The notes under the pieces are model-generated. The model was not told the origin of the DNA, searched no databases, and was given only the letters and a program-made list of their open reading frames with translations. From Pseudoalteromonas sp. BSi20652 (GTDB lineage Bacteria; Pseudomonadota; Gammaproteobacteria; Enterobacterales; Alteromonadaceae): a DNA stretch of 38,143 nt. This document shows positions 1-6,696 of this stretch, in pieces. Location of the stretch: contig NZ_BADT01000055.1 of NCBI RefSeq assembly GCF_000239855.1, positions 1-38,143 of the forward strand, written 5' to 3'. Position numbers and translations under genes: made by a program. Each line of letters starts with the position of its first letter. Position 1 is the first letter of the stretch.

Positions 1-295
1 ATTTATTTGGCTTTTATTATCGCTTTAGAACATAAATAATCTACTATTTCAGAAGACCATGTTAGTTACGTTTTAAATGCCAGAATAATCATATATTGAT
101 TTAAAAAATATAAACTAGTTCCCGTCATCATAAAAAGTTAAAAGTTCAAACTTTAAAGTCGTAAAGTAAGGGCTAAACCGGCTCTTAGCAAATCAAACAA
201 AGTATGTTTACTACATTATGTATTTTTCCCTCTTTAGTTAAATCAGTTTAAGTTAATTATGCTTATGTCATTATCTTAATCACTTAAAACAGTTG
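1..295. other. AT-rich intergenic stretch at left edge
   Basis: No convincing gene is visible. One plus-strand frame is open from base 1 to a TAA at 37-39 and could encode the last 12 residues of a hydrophobic protein entering from the left, but that is too short to call. A small dyad, AAAGTT-CA-AACTTT, lies near 140-155. The rest is AT-rich sequence leading to the copper-cassette promoter. Confidence 0.5.
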
Positions 296-326
296 TTGAC
301 CTATGTGTTGCACCTAGGTTTATTAT
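296..326 (+). promoter_or_regulatory. MerR-type promoter/operator of the copper cassette
   Basis: A -35 TTGACC (296-301) and a -10 TATTAT (321-326) are separated by 19 bp, the long spacer typical of promoters activated by DNA untwisting by MerR-family regulators. The spacer holds a 21-bp dyad at 299-319: ACCTATGTG, TTG, CACCTAGGT, with one mismatched pair. The outer ends (TTGACCT and AGGTTTA) have the same spacing as in CueR-controlled copA promoters. It lies about 30 bp upstream of the regulator gene, so the regulator probably controls itself together with copA. The sequence features are seen directly; copper responsiveness is inferred. Confidence 0.85.
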
Positions 327-356
327 TTAGTTATGAAATAACCATGGGGCTAAATT

Positions 357-800
357 ATGTATGTTAAGCAACTCGCCAAATTAATGGCTGTGACTGCCGA
401 TACTGTTCGTCATTACACACGTGTTGGGTTACTTAATCCAATACGCAGTGAAGAAAATGGCTATCAAGAATATACAAAGCAAGACCAGCAGCGTTTAAAG
501 TTTATTATTAGCGCTCGTCAACTTGGTTTTTCACTCAAAGATATTCAACACATTATAGGCGAGTCAGAGCAGGGGAATTGTCCTTGTCCGTTAACGCGCA
601 AACTTATTACTAAACGCCTAGAAGAAACCGAAGCACTATTTCAAGAAACATTAAAACTACGAAACAGAATGCATGCAGCGCTTGAGCAATGGGATACATC
701 AGCCGATGGTGCAAATGCCAGTACCGTGTGTAGTTTAATAGAATCATTTGTTGATCCAATAAACGATTCTGCAAATAAGGAGCAGCGTAATGACGACTAA
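357..800 (+). CDS. MerR-family metal-responsive transcriptional regulator
   Basis: This 147-aa protein has an N-terminal winged helix-turn-helix (about residues 1-70, with the family-typical [15 protein letters not shown] stretch) and a long dimerisation helix (about 80-115). It should sit on the 19-bp-spacer promoter just upstream and activate transcription when metal binds. The neighbouring Cu+ ATPase makes copper the likely effector. The visible cysteines are C75 and C77 (a CPC before the dimer helix) and C125 near the C-terminus. CueR instead uses a pair near residues 112 and 120, so the metal site is probably built differently and the name cueR is withheld. The gene overlaps copA by 11 bp, which suggests translational coupling. 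The next in-frame start would remove part of the DNA-binding domain, so the ATG at 357 is kept. Confidence 0.9.
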   Translation: MYVKQLAKLMAVTADTVRHYTRVGLLNPIRSEENGYQEYTKQDQQRLKFIISARQLGFSLKDIQHIIGESEQGNCPCPLTRKLITKRLEETEALFQETLKLRNRMHAALEQWDTSADGANASTVCSLIESFVDPINDSANKEQRNDD

Positions 801-3036
801 TACAAAAGACACCGCGCAGAACTTTATTATTGAAGGCGCTAATTGCGGCAGTTGTGTGGCTAAAATTGAAAAAGCCCTTAATAGCGTGCAAGGCGCGCAA
901 AACGTGGAAATGAACTTTGCACAGCGTACTGTACGTGTAGAAGGTAAAGCCCGCGAAAGCACGCTTATTAAAGCAGTCGAAAACATTGGCTATTCAGCTA
1001 AGCCAATGAGTAACGAGTCTGATCAAGATGCACTTGATGAAAAAGCAAAGTCGGATGAGGCACATTATAAAAAGCTAATGTGTAATATGATATTAGCGTT
1101 AGGGGTCGGTGCGCCGTTAATGATATACGGGCTTATTTTTGACATGAGTGTGACCACCGACACACAACGAATAGCCTGGTTTTTAGTGGGCATAGTCACG
1201 CTTGTGGTTATGGCTATATCAGGTAAACAATTTTACAACGGTGCATGGCAGGCATTCAAAAACCATGCTGCCAATATGGATACATTAATAGCGCTTGGTA
1301 CAGGTACTGCGTGGCTGTATTCAATGTTTGTGGTAATAGCACCAAACTTATTACCACAAGTCGCAAGACACGTATATTTTGAAGCATCATCGATGATTAT
1401 CGGTTTAATTAGTTTAGGGCTCGCTTTTGAACTAAAAGCACGTGGGCGCACCTCACAAGCAATTAAACGCTTAATTGGCCTGCAACCAAAAACTGCACGC
1501 GTAATTCGCGATGGGCAAGAGCAAGACATCGACATTAGTGATGTTGTAAAAAATGATGAAGTACGCGTACGCCCGGGTGAAAAAATCCCTGTGGATGGCG
1601 ATGTTATTGAAGGCAGCAGTACGGTTGATGAGTCAATGCTTACTGGTGAGCCAATGGCCGTCCGCAAAAAAACGGGCGATAAAGTCGTTGCTGGAAGTAT
1701 TAATAAAAGTGGCACTTTATTATTTAAAGCCACGCACATTGGTAGCGAAACCACACTGGCTAATATTATCAATATGGTAAAGCGTGCACAAAACTCTAAG
1801 CCATCAATAGGACGCTTAGCTGATGTTATATCAGGAATATTTGTACCAACAGTCATGATTATTGCGGCGCTTGCAGGCCTTGCATGGTTAAACTTTGGAC
1901 CTGAGCCATCAATTGCTTATGCTGTTGTTGCAATAACCACTGTACTTATTATTGCTTGTCCTTGTGCGCTAGGACTCGCAACCCCTATGTCGGTTATGGT
2001 GGGTATTGGTAAAGCCGCAGAGTCAGGAATATTAATTCGAAATGGTGAGTCGCTGCAAACAACATCTAAAATCACCACCATGATTTTAGACAAAACAGGC
2101 ACTATTACTCAAGGCACACCGCAAGTTACCGATGTAGTTACCTTTAATAACAGTGATGAGAATACAGTAATGCAACGTGTTGCAAGCCTTGAAAGTAGCT
2201 CAGAGCATCCACTGGCCCAAGCAATTACGGCATACGCTAAAAAGCAGGGCTTAGCTTTAAGTAAAGTAGCCGACTTTAACGCAATTACAGGTAAAGGTGT
2301 CACTGGCAGTGTTGACGGGCAAACATTGTTGTTTGGTAATAAAGCGCTAATAGATAAATACGATGTAGCCGTTGATGATGCAACTGAGCAAGCTCAAACA
2401 CTTGCCAGTGATGCTAAAACGCCCATGTATTTTGCAAGTAATAATAAGCTCCAAGCTATTATTGCAGTAGCAGATCCTATTAAAGAGGATTCAGTTGAAG
2501 CTATTAAACGCCTGCAAGATAAAGGTATCCACCTAGTTATGCTAACAGGTGACAACAAAGCCACTGCACAAGCCGTTGCTAAGCAAGTCGGTATTGATGA
2601 CTTTATTGCAGAAGTAATGCCCGATGATAAAGTAAACGAAGTAACAAAGCGCCAAGCAAACGGTGAAATAGTGGGTATGACAGGTGACGGTATTAACGAT
2701 GCGCCCGCACTTGCGCAAGCAGATGTAGGGTTTGCAATTGGCACAGGTACCGATGTTGCAATAGAAAGTGCAGACATTACCTTAATGCGTGGTTCGTTAC
2801 ATGGCCTTGCTGATGCAATTGCAGTGAGTAATGCAACTATTTCAAATATTAAACAGAACCTATTTGGTGCCTTTATTTATAACGTGGCGGGTATTCCGAT
2901 TGCAGCCGGCGTGTTGTATCCATTTTTTGGCATACTACTTAACCCTATTGTTGCCGGTGCAGCTATGGCACTTTCATCGCTTACAGTGGTAAGTAACGCT
3001 AATCGCTTACGTTTTTTCAAACCAAATAAATCGTAA
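790..3036 (+). CDS. copA: Cu+-exporting P1B-type ATPase
   Basis: This 748-aa inner-membrane pump exports Cu+ using ATP. A single N-terminal heavy-metal-associated domain carries the GANCGSC copper motif (C19, C22). The actuator TGE lies at 285-287. The transmembrane CPC (C390, C392) and the distal YN (697-698) and MxxSS (726-730) residues form the Cu+-selective signature. The catalytic DKTGT begins at D434, the HP dipeptide is at 473-474, TGDN at about 586-589 and GDGINDAPA at 632-640. All key residues are intact. An AAGGAG ribosome-binding site lies 7 bp upstream of the ATG, inside the end of the regulator gene. It is the second gene of the metal cassette and is followed 20 bp later by a cupredoxin gene. 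E. coli CopA has two metal-binding domains; this one has one. Confidence 0.97.
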   Translation: MTTNTKDTAQNFIIEGANCGSCVAKIEKALNSVQGAQNVEMNFAQRTVRVEGKARESTLIKAVENIGYSAKPMSNESDQDALDEKAKSDEAHYKKLMCNMILALGVGAPLMIYGLIFDMSVTTDTQRIAWFLVGIVTLVVMAISGKQFYNGAWQAFKNHAANMDTLIALGTGTAWLYSMFVVIAPNLLPQVARHVYFEASSMIIGLISLGLAFELKARGRTSQAIKRLIGLQPKTARVIRDGQEQDIDISDVVKNDEVRVRPGEKIPVDGDVIEGSSTVDESMLTGEPMAVRKKTGDKVVAGSINKSGTLLFKATHIGSETTLANIINMVKRAQNSKPSIGRLADVISGIFVPTVMIIAALAGLAWLNFGPEPSIAYAVVAITTVLIIACPCALGLATPMSVMVGIGKAAESGILIRNGESLQTTSKITTMILDKTGTITQGTPQVTDVVTFNNSDENTVMQRVASLESSSEHPLAQAITAYAKKQGLALSKVADFNAITGKGVTGSVDGQTLLFGNKALIDKYDVAVDDATEQAQTLASDAKTPMYFASNNKLQAIIAVADPIKEDSVEAIKRLQDKGIHLVMLTGDNKATAQAVAKQVGIDDFIAEVMPDDKVNEVTKRQANGEIVGMTGDGINDAPALAQADVGFAIGTGTDVAIESADITLMRGSLHGLADAIAVSNATISNIKQNLFGAFIYNVAGIPIAAGVLYPFFGILLNPIVAGAAMALSSLTVVSNANRLRFFKPNKS

Positions 3037-3056
3037 TTTAAGCTAAGGAGTACATT

Positions 3057-3410
3057 ATGTTGATGATTAATATAGGTGGTGCACTGTTAATAGCCGCAAT
3101 TATTTATTGGTTTTGGCTATACAAACCAGAGCAAACACAAAGTGATGACAACAAAGTAACAATAGTCGTTGATAACGGTGTTTATAAGCCAGGACACATT
3201 AAAGTGGCAGCCAACAAAGAGGTTGTACTTACCTTTGATAGAAAAGACAGCGCGCCGTGCGCCGAAACAGCGGTATTTCCACAGCTTGATATAAGTAAAA
3301 CGCTGGCAATGGGTGATGGCAATACGGTTAAACTACCCGCGCTTGAAGCCGGTGAATACGACTTTTATTGCCAAATGCAAATGTACAAAGGCAAGCTAGT
3401 TGCCCAGTAA
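3057..3410 (+). CDS. membrane-anchored cupredoxin-domain protein
   Basis: The 117-aa product has an N-terminal membrane anchor (about residues 3-22) followed by a small cupredoxin-like beta domain (about 34-117). Candidate copper ligands are C68 and E70 in the SAPCAE segment, and C105, M107 and M109 in the FYCQMQMYKG segment. An AAGGAG site precedes the ATG, and the 20-bp gap from copA places the gene in the same operon. A periplasm-facing copper acceptor or chaperone that takes metal from CopA would fit the context, but that role is inferred. Similar small cupredoxins often accompany CopA-type ATPases. The ligand set, rich in Cys and Met and without an obvious His pair, differs from blue-copper electron carriers. 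Confidence 0.8.
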   Translation: MLMINIGGALLIAAIIYWFWLYKPEQTQSDDNKVTIVVDNGVYKPGHIKVAANKEVVLTFDRKDSAPCAETAVFPQLDISKTLAMGDGNTVKLPALEAGEYDFYCQMQMYKGKLVAQ

Positions 3411-3490
3411 TCTGAGCTAAGTAGGTGTTGGGGTCGTATAGTTGCCTTATATAAGCTGTATAAATAGATGAGTAGGAGTCGTTATACTCA

Positions 3491-3706
3491 ATGAATAAAC
3501 TAAACCCTAAAAAATTATTGAATAGTAAATGGACCGCAACACCAGCTATAAATAAAGAAAAACACTTCATTATTGTTGAAGTGGAATTTGATGAAGATGG
3601 CAATGTAATTGAATGTATTACTGAGGCTGTTATGTCAAAAAATCAGTATCCAATTAGTTGGCGAGATTTAAAAGATAACCAAAAGTGGCTACAAGGGTGG
3701 AAGTAG
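3491..3706 (+). CDS. small Trp-rich conserved protein (TIGR02450 type)
   Basis: This 71-aa soluble protein matches from memory the TIGR02450 family: an N-terminal NPKKLLNSKWTA segment, a central KEKHFI and EVEFDEDG stretch, the EAVMSK motif, and a C-terminal W-x-LKD-x-x-KW-x-x-GW run. Its function is unknown. It lies 80 bp after the cupredoxin gene on the same strand, with only a weak ribosome-binding site (TAGGAG further upstream), so it may or may not be cotranscribed with the copper operon. A MITE-like element begins 27 bp after its stop codon. Confidence 0.8.
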   Translation: MNKLNPKKLLNSKWTATPAINKEKHFIIVEVEFDEDGNVIECITEAVMSKNQYPISWRDLKDNQKWLQGWK

Positions 3707-3733
3707 TTTAAATCTATATACTTTACCTCCCAC

Positions 3734-4001
3734 TAGGGCGTGTTGATCTTTGTGGATTGAAATTTGTTCAATCTAGGGGCGATTAAATCGCGGCGCGAGG
3801 TTTGTAACCTAGTGGGCTAAGTAAAAACCGAGCAACAAAGAGTTGATCGTCCCTAGAAAGAACCCAAAGGGCAGTGCATGTTTGGTATTTATGCTGCGTT
3901 ATCGCCTATTTATGGGGAATAACCACACTACATAGGCTCTGCCTTGCCTAAAAACCAAACATACTGCTGCAAATTCACCCACCAAAGATCAACACGCCCT
4001 A
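3734..4001 (+). repeat. MITE-like element with perfect terminal inverted repeats (copy 1)
   Basis: The ends are perfect 19-bp inverted repeats: TAGGGCGTGTTGATCTTTG at 3734-3752 and its complement at 3983-4001. The outermost TA on each side looks like a target-site duplication, leaving an element of about 264 bp (3736-3999) with no coding capacity. The interior is strongly self-complementary. One pair is ATGTTTGGT against ACCAAACAT; another is GATTGAACAAATTT-type sequence set against the region around 3840-3870. A second copy in the same orientation lies at 28183-28446. TA duplication and short size suggest a non-autonomous element mobilised by an IS630/Tc1-mariner-type transposase. That family assignment is inference. 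Confidence 0.8.
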
Positions 4002-4588
4002 ATAGCGGCACTTTTGCAGATAGCTGGCACACGATGTAGGTTTGCTTAACTCAAGCGAACCTATATTTTACGGCGCATTAAGTTATGAACTCAATGCTAT
4101 AACTTAGCTCATATATCACATTCTTTCTGAGAAATTCGCCATTTTGCAACAAAACAGTTAATTTCAAAATATCCTTCCAAAATTTTTATAATAAATCTCA
4201 AAAAATAATGTAACTTACTGATTAAAAATAAATTAATTATTTAGTAGCCGCGAATAAATCCTATGTAATTTCCATGTTCATATTCAGTTTATTTTGAAGG
4301 CTAACCTAAACGCCCCCTTTATTGGCTTTTTAGCCAAAGTGTGTCTTTTTAATTAAACTTAACCAGTTGATTTATAATGGTTTATTGTTTTTAATTAAAT
4401 GGCTGTTGCTAAATAGCAACAATAACACCTCCCCAAATTAAGCTTTTCTCGCTTTATATCGTTTAACTCATTGTTTTTAAATAATAAATAAAAAGTGGCA
4501 CCGAAGTTGTAATACCTAGAGTGTATTAAGCAAAACGTGATTAAAGCCAAAGGCCTTAATCGTAACAACCCAATGAAGGAATACTATT
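4002..4588. other. long intergenic region before the EF-hand genes
   Basis: No gene is visible in this AT-rich stretch. It contains several hairpins. One at 4037-4063 has 11-bp arms with one mismatch that would be a G-U pair in RNA. Another near 4320-4338 reads TTGGCT-TTTT-AGCCAA and is followed by a T-rich run, so it could end leftover transcription from the left. Two dyads lie close to the first EF-hand gene: TAATAC-7 bp-GTATTA (4510-4528) and a 10-bp-arm dyad with a 3-bp centre (4539-4561). They are candidate operator or leader structures. Confidence 0.5.
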
Positions 4589-4801
4589 ATGAAAACATTT
4601 CAATCAACATTAGTACTAATGGCGCTAGCTTCTTCATCAGCGGCTTTTGCAGCAACAGATTTTGATACGCTAGACGTAGATGGTAATGGCGCAATCAGCC
4701 AAGCCGAAGCATCAGTGGATGCTGAGCTTTTAAGTAAATTTGAAGAACTCGATACAAACCAAGATGGTGAGCTATCTGAAGATGAGTTTTCTAAGGCCTA
4801 A
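4589..4801 (+). CDS. small secreted EF-hand protein 1
   Basis: The 70-aa precursor has a signal peptide ending in AFA (about residue 21), giving a mature protein of about 49 residues made almost entirely of two EF-hands. Loop 1 is D29-VDGNGAISQA-E40 and loop 2 is D55-TNQDGELSED-E66. Both have the acidic positions 1, 3, 5 and 12 and the central Gly, so both should bind Ca2+. A GAAGGA ribosome-binding site precedes the ATG. It is the first of three tandem paralogues, each with its own ribosome-binding site and a gap of roughly 95-170 bp. A periplasmic or extracellular calcium buffer or sensor is plausible; no partner is evident. Confidence 0.88.
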   Translation: MKTFQSTLVLMALASSSAAFAATDFDTLDVDGNGAISQAEASVDAELLSKFEELDTNQDGELSEDEFSKA

Positions 4802-4868
4802 AATTAAAGCCTTAAACAGTTAATGCTCTGTAATGTTATCTAAATTCTGAGTTGCCAAAGACAATCTA

Positions 4869-4888
4869 AGTAGGCAAGGGAGCCTACT
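4869..4888 (+). other. intercistronic hairpin between EF-hand genes 1 and 2
   Basis: AGTAGGC (4869-4875) and GCCTACT (4882-4888) form a perfect 7-bp stem with a 6-nt loop, followed by an A-rich stretch rather than a T run. It does not look like a terminator for the plus strand. It could be an RNA processing or stabilising hairpin between the two genes. Confidence 0.45.
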
Positions 4889-4970
4889 AAAAAGAATAAC
4901 CAGGAAGTGACTAGAGAACACTATAGAGCAAATTTATTTAGGACACCGCATACTTTTGAAGGATTAAATT

Positions 4971-5177
4971 ATGAAAAAGCTACAATCAACATTTGTACTT
5001 ATGGCTATTGTTTCTTCGTCAGTAGTATTTGCAAACACAGACTTTGAAACACTCGACGCAGACGACAACGCTTCAATTAGCCAAGCTGAAGAATCGGCGC
5101 AAGTGATAGAGCAATTTGACGAGCTGAATGTTCAAAGTAGCGGTGGTCCGACAGAAAATGATTTTTTTGAATATTAA
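4971..5177 (+). CDS. small secreted EF-hand-like protein 2 (degenerate loops)
   Basis: The 68-aa precursor is clearly homologous to its two neighbours: similar signal peptide, then NTDFETLDADDN and SISQAE. The calcium loops are damaged. Loop 1 (D29-E40) keeps most ligands but has Ala in place of the central Gly. Loop 2 (N53-D64) has Asn, Gln and Ser where Asp or Asn ligands are expected and a Pro at the hydrophobic position, so it should not bind Ca2+. The reading frame, signal peptide and GAAGGA ribosome-binding site are intact, so it may still be made. It is either a decaying duplicate or one that has taken on a role not needing calcium. Confidence 0.75.
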   Translation: MKKLQSTFVLMAIVSSSVVFANTDFETLDADDNASISQAEESAQVIEQFDELNVQSSGGPTENDFFEY

Positions 5178-5272
5178 TTTATAAACACTTTACTCCTAAA
5201 GGATCTTTGAAAAGGACTTCTTACCTCTAATCAGGTCACCCCTAATCAGGCCCATAGCCTAAGGAAACGATT

Positions 5273-5479
5273 ATGAAAACAACTCTAGCTTTTGTAGCCC
5301 TTGCTTCTTCTTCAGCGGCGTTTGCTGCGGTAGATTTTGATTCTTTTGATGCAGATGGCGACGGCGTAATTAGTAAAACAGAAGCCCAAGTAAACTCGCA
5401 ACTAGTGCAGCTTTTTGATCAATTAGATGTAGATAGAAATGGCGAGCTATCTAAAGAAGAGTTTTCGAAGGTTCAGTAA
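5273..5479 (+). CDS. small secreted EF-hand protein 3
   Basis: The 68-aa precursor has a signal peptide ending around AFA (about residue 18) and two intact EF-hand loops: D26-ADGDGVISKT-E37 and D52-VDRNGELSKE-E63. Its C-terminal EEFSK closely matches paralogue 1, so 1 and 3 are the conserved pair flanking the degenerate middle copy. An AAGGA ribosome-binding site precedes the ATG. A 9-bp sequence, CTAATCAGG, is repeated 15 bp apart just upstream (5227-5235 and 5242-5250). A clear terminator follows the gene at 5532-5563, marking the end of this group. Confidence 0.88.
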   Translation: MKTTLAFVALASSSAAFAAVDFDSFDADGDGVISKTEAQVNSQLVQLFDQLDVDRNGELSKEEFSKVQ

Positions 5480-5531
5480 TAAGCTCTATATTTAAGTTAG
5501 TCGTAAAGCCTTACCAGACATACTCACAAAG

Positions 5532-5563
5532 CAGCTAAATAATTAATACTTAGCTGTTTTTTT
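5532..5563 (+). terminator. rho-independent terminator after the EF-hand genes
   Basis: CAGCTAA (5532-5538) pairs with TTAGCTG (5550-5556), followed directly by seven T residues (5557-5563). It ends plus-strand transcription of the EF-hand group before the next gene at 5713. Confidence 0.85.
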
Positions 5564-5712
5564 GTGCATTTAATTTGATATATTACATTTTAGTCACCAA
5601 ATTAGTGCAAAACTCGAGTTTGAATATCATTAAGTTGCTGATTGTTAAGTTATTTTATTATTGGTTTTAAACTTGCAAATCTATTTATAACTTAGGTTAA
5701 TGAGTATTTAAA

Positions 5713-6660
5713 ATGGCGCGAATGAGTTATATCAGTAGTGTTGAGCGCTACCACGAATATGAGCATGTAATACACAGTTTACTTGAATCTATTTTAATGA
5801 GTATTGAGGACGGATTAACTAAAGAGCGTGATACCCGCTATCTGATTAAGCAGTACCCATTTTTAGAATTACAATATTGTTTAAATGCAGAAGGTTTGCA
5901 GCAGGGTAATAATGTCTGCTTTAAACGGGCATATAGCAAAAAATTAGGTGAGAGTGGTAATCAACAAGATTTAAGCGAGCGCCCCTATTTTTTGAACGCT
6001 AAAACAAGTGATAGAGTGTGCTTTACTGATCCCTATATTTCTATAGCGACTAACCATTTATGTATATCAGCGATTAAAGAGCTAAAAAAACCGGTTAATA
6101 ATCAACATTACTTGGTCGTTGATGTGAGCTTAACGCAGCTTATTGAGTTTGTAATGGGTGATACTGCGCGCGCTAATATGTCGCCTTACTTCAAAGCGGG
6201 TTACGGTATTATTGTGGCGTGCTTATTTTGCTTAGTATTATTTTTACTGAATATCGTTTTTAGTGATATATACGCGCTATTAACCCATGTAGATACCTCA
6301 TCAGACCCACTTGAACCCTTTAGTATCATTATTTACATCACCTTGGCATTAGCAGTATTTGATTTAGGTAAAACAATACTCGAAGAAGAAATCCTTATGC
6401 ATAAGGATATTTTTAGGCACTCATCTACGCGGCGCACTATTACACGGTTTATATCTACCGTGTTAATTGCTATATCAATTGAGGCGCTGTTAACTATGTT
6501 TAAAGCGGCGCTGGGGCAATCGGAATATTTAATGCCTGCAATAGCGATGATGCTTGCAGTAGTGGGGCTTTTAATTGCATTAGCTATTTATGTTTATTTA
6601 GGGGCAAAGGCCGAAACGCTATTAATGCGGGCTCGTTTAAAACAAAAATCCTCCAAGTAG
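5713..6660 (+). CDS. PDC/Cache-like sensor domain membrane protein without output domain
   Basis: The 315-aa product appears to start with a helical stretch (about 10-35), followed by a PDC/Cache-like domain (about 40-150) whose core reads ERPYF, then TDPYIS and CISAIKEL. Four predicted membrane segments follow (about 163-187, 203-224, 244-266 and 274-296) and a short basic tail. No kinase, GGDEF, EAL, HAMP or methyl-accepting domain is present. Cache domains are normally outside the cell between two membrane helices. Here no N-terminal helix is seen, so the domain may be cytoplasmic or the start may be wrong. The ribosome-binding site is weak. The family assignment rests on motif resemblance; the gene's function is unknown to me. 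Confidence 0.75.
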   Translation: MARMSYISSVERYHEYEHVIHSLLESILMSIEDGLTKERDTRYLIKQYPFLELQYCLNAEGLQQGNNVCFKRAYSKKLGESGNQQDLSERPYFLNAKTSDRVCFTDPYISIATNHLCISAIKELKKPVNNQHYLVVDVSLTQLIEFVMGDTARANMSPYFKAGYGIIVACLFCLVLFLLNIVFSDIYALLTHVDTSSDPLEPFSIIIYITLALAVFDLGKTILEEEILMHKDIFRHSSTRRTITRFISTVLIAISIEALLTMFKAALGQSEYLMPAIAMMLAVVGLLIALAIYVYLGAKAETLLMRARLKQKSSK

Positions 6661-6670
6661 GAGGATTTTT
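6644..6670. terminator. bidirectional terminator between convergent genes
   Basis: A perfect 11-bp stem, AAAAATCCTCC (6644-6654) and GGAGGATTTTT (6660-6670), encloses a 5-nt loop. It overlaps the stop codon of the plus-strand sensor gene. T runs on both strands let it serve that gene and the minus-strand peptidase ending at 6697. Confidence 0.88.
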
Positions 6671-6696
6671 ATATTACATAACTATTTAATAGTGAT

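Noticed and set aside
1-39. Open plus-strand frame from base 1 to a TAA at 37-39, possible C-terminal tail of a gene
   Set aside because: Only 12 codons are visible, so coding cannot be distinguished from chance; mentioned only in the left-edge entry.
1233-1856. 207-codon minus-strand frame inside copA
   Set aside because: It is a shadow of the copA reading frame, low in recognisable features, and copA is intact with all its motifs.
3734-4001. The structured element as a CRISPR array or small RNA gene
   Set aside because: There are no regularly spaced direct repeats. The perfect terminal inverted repeats, TA flanks and second copy at 28183 fit a mobile element better.
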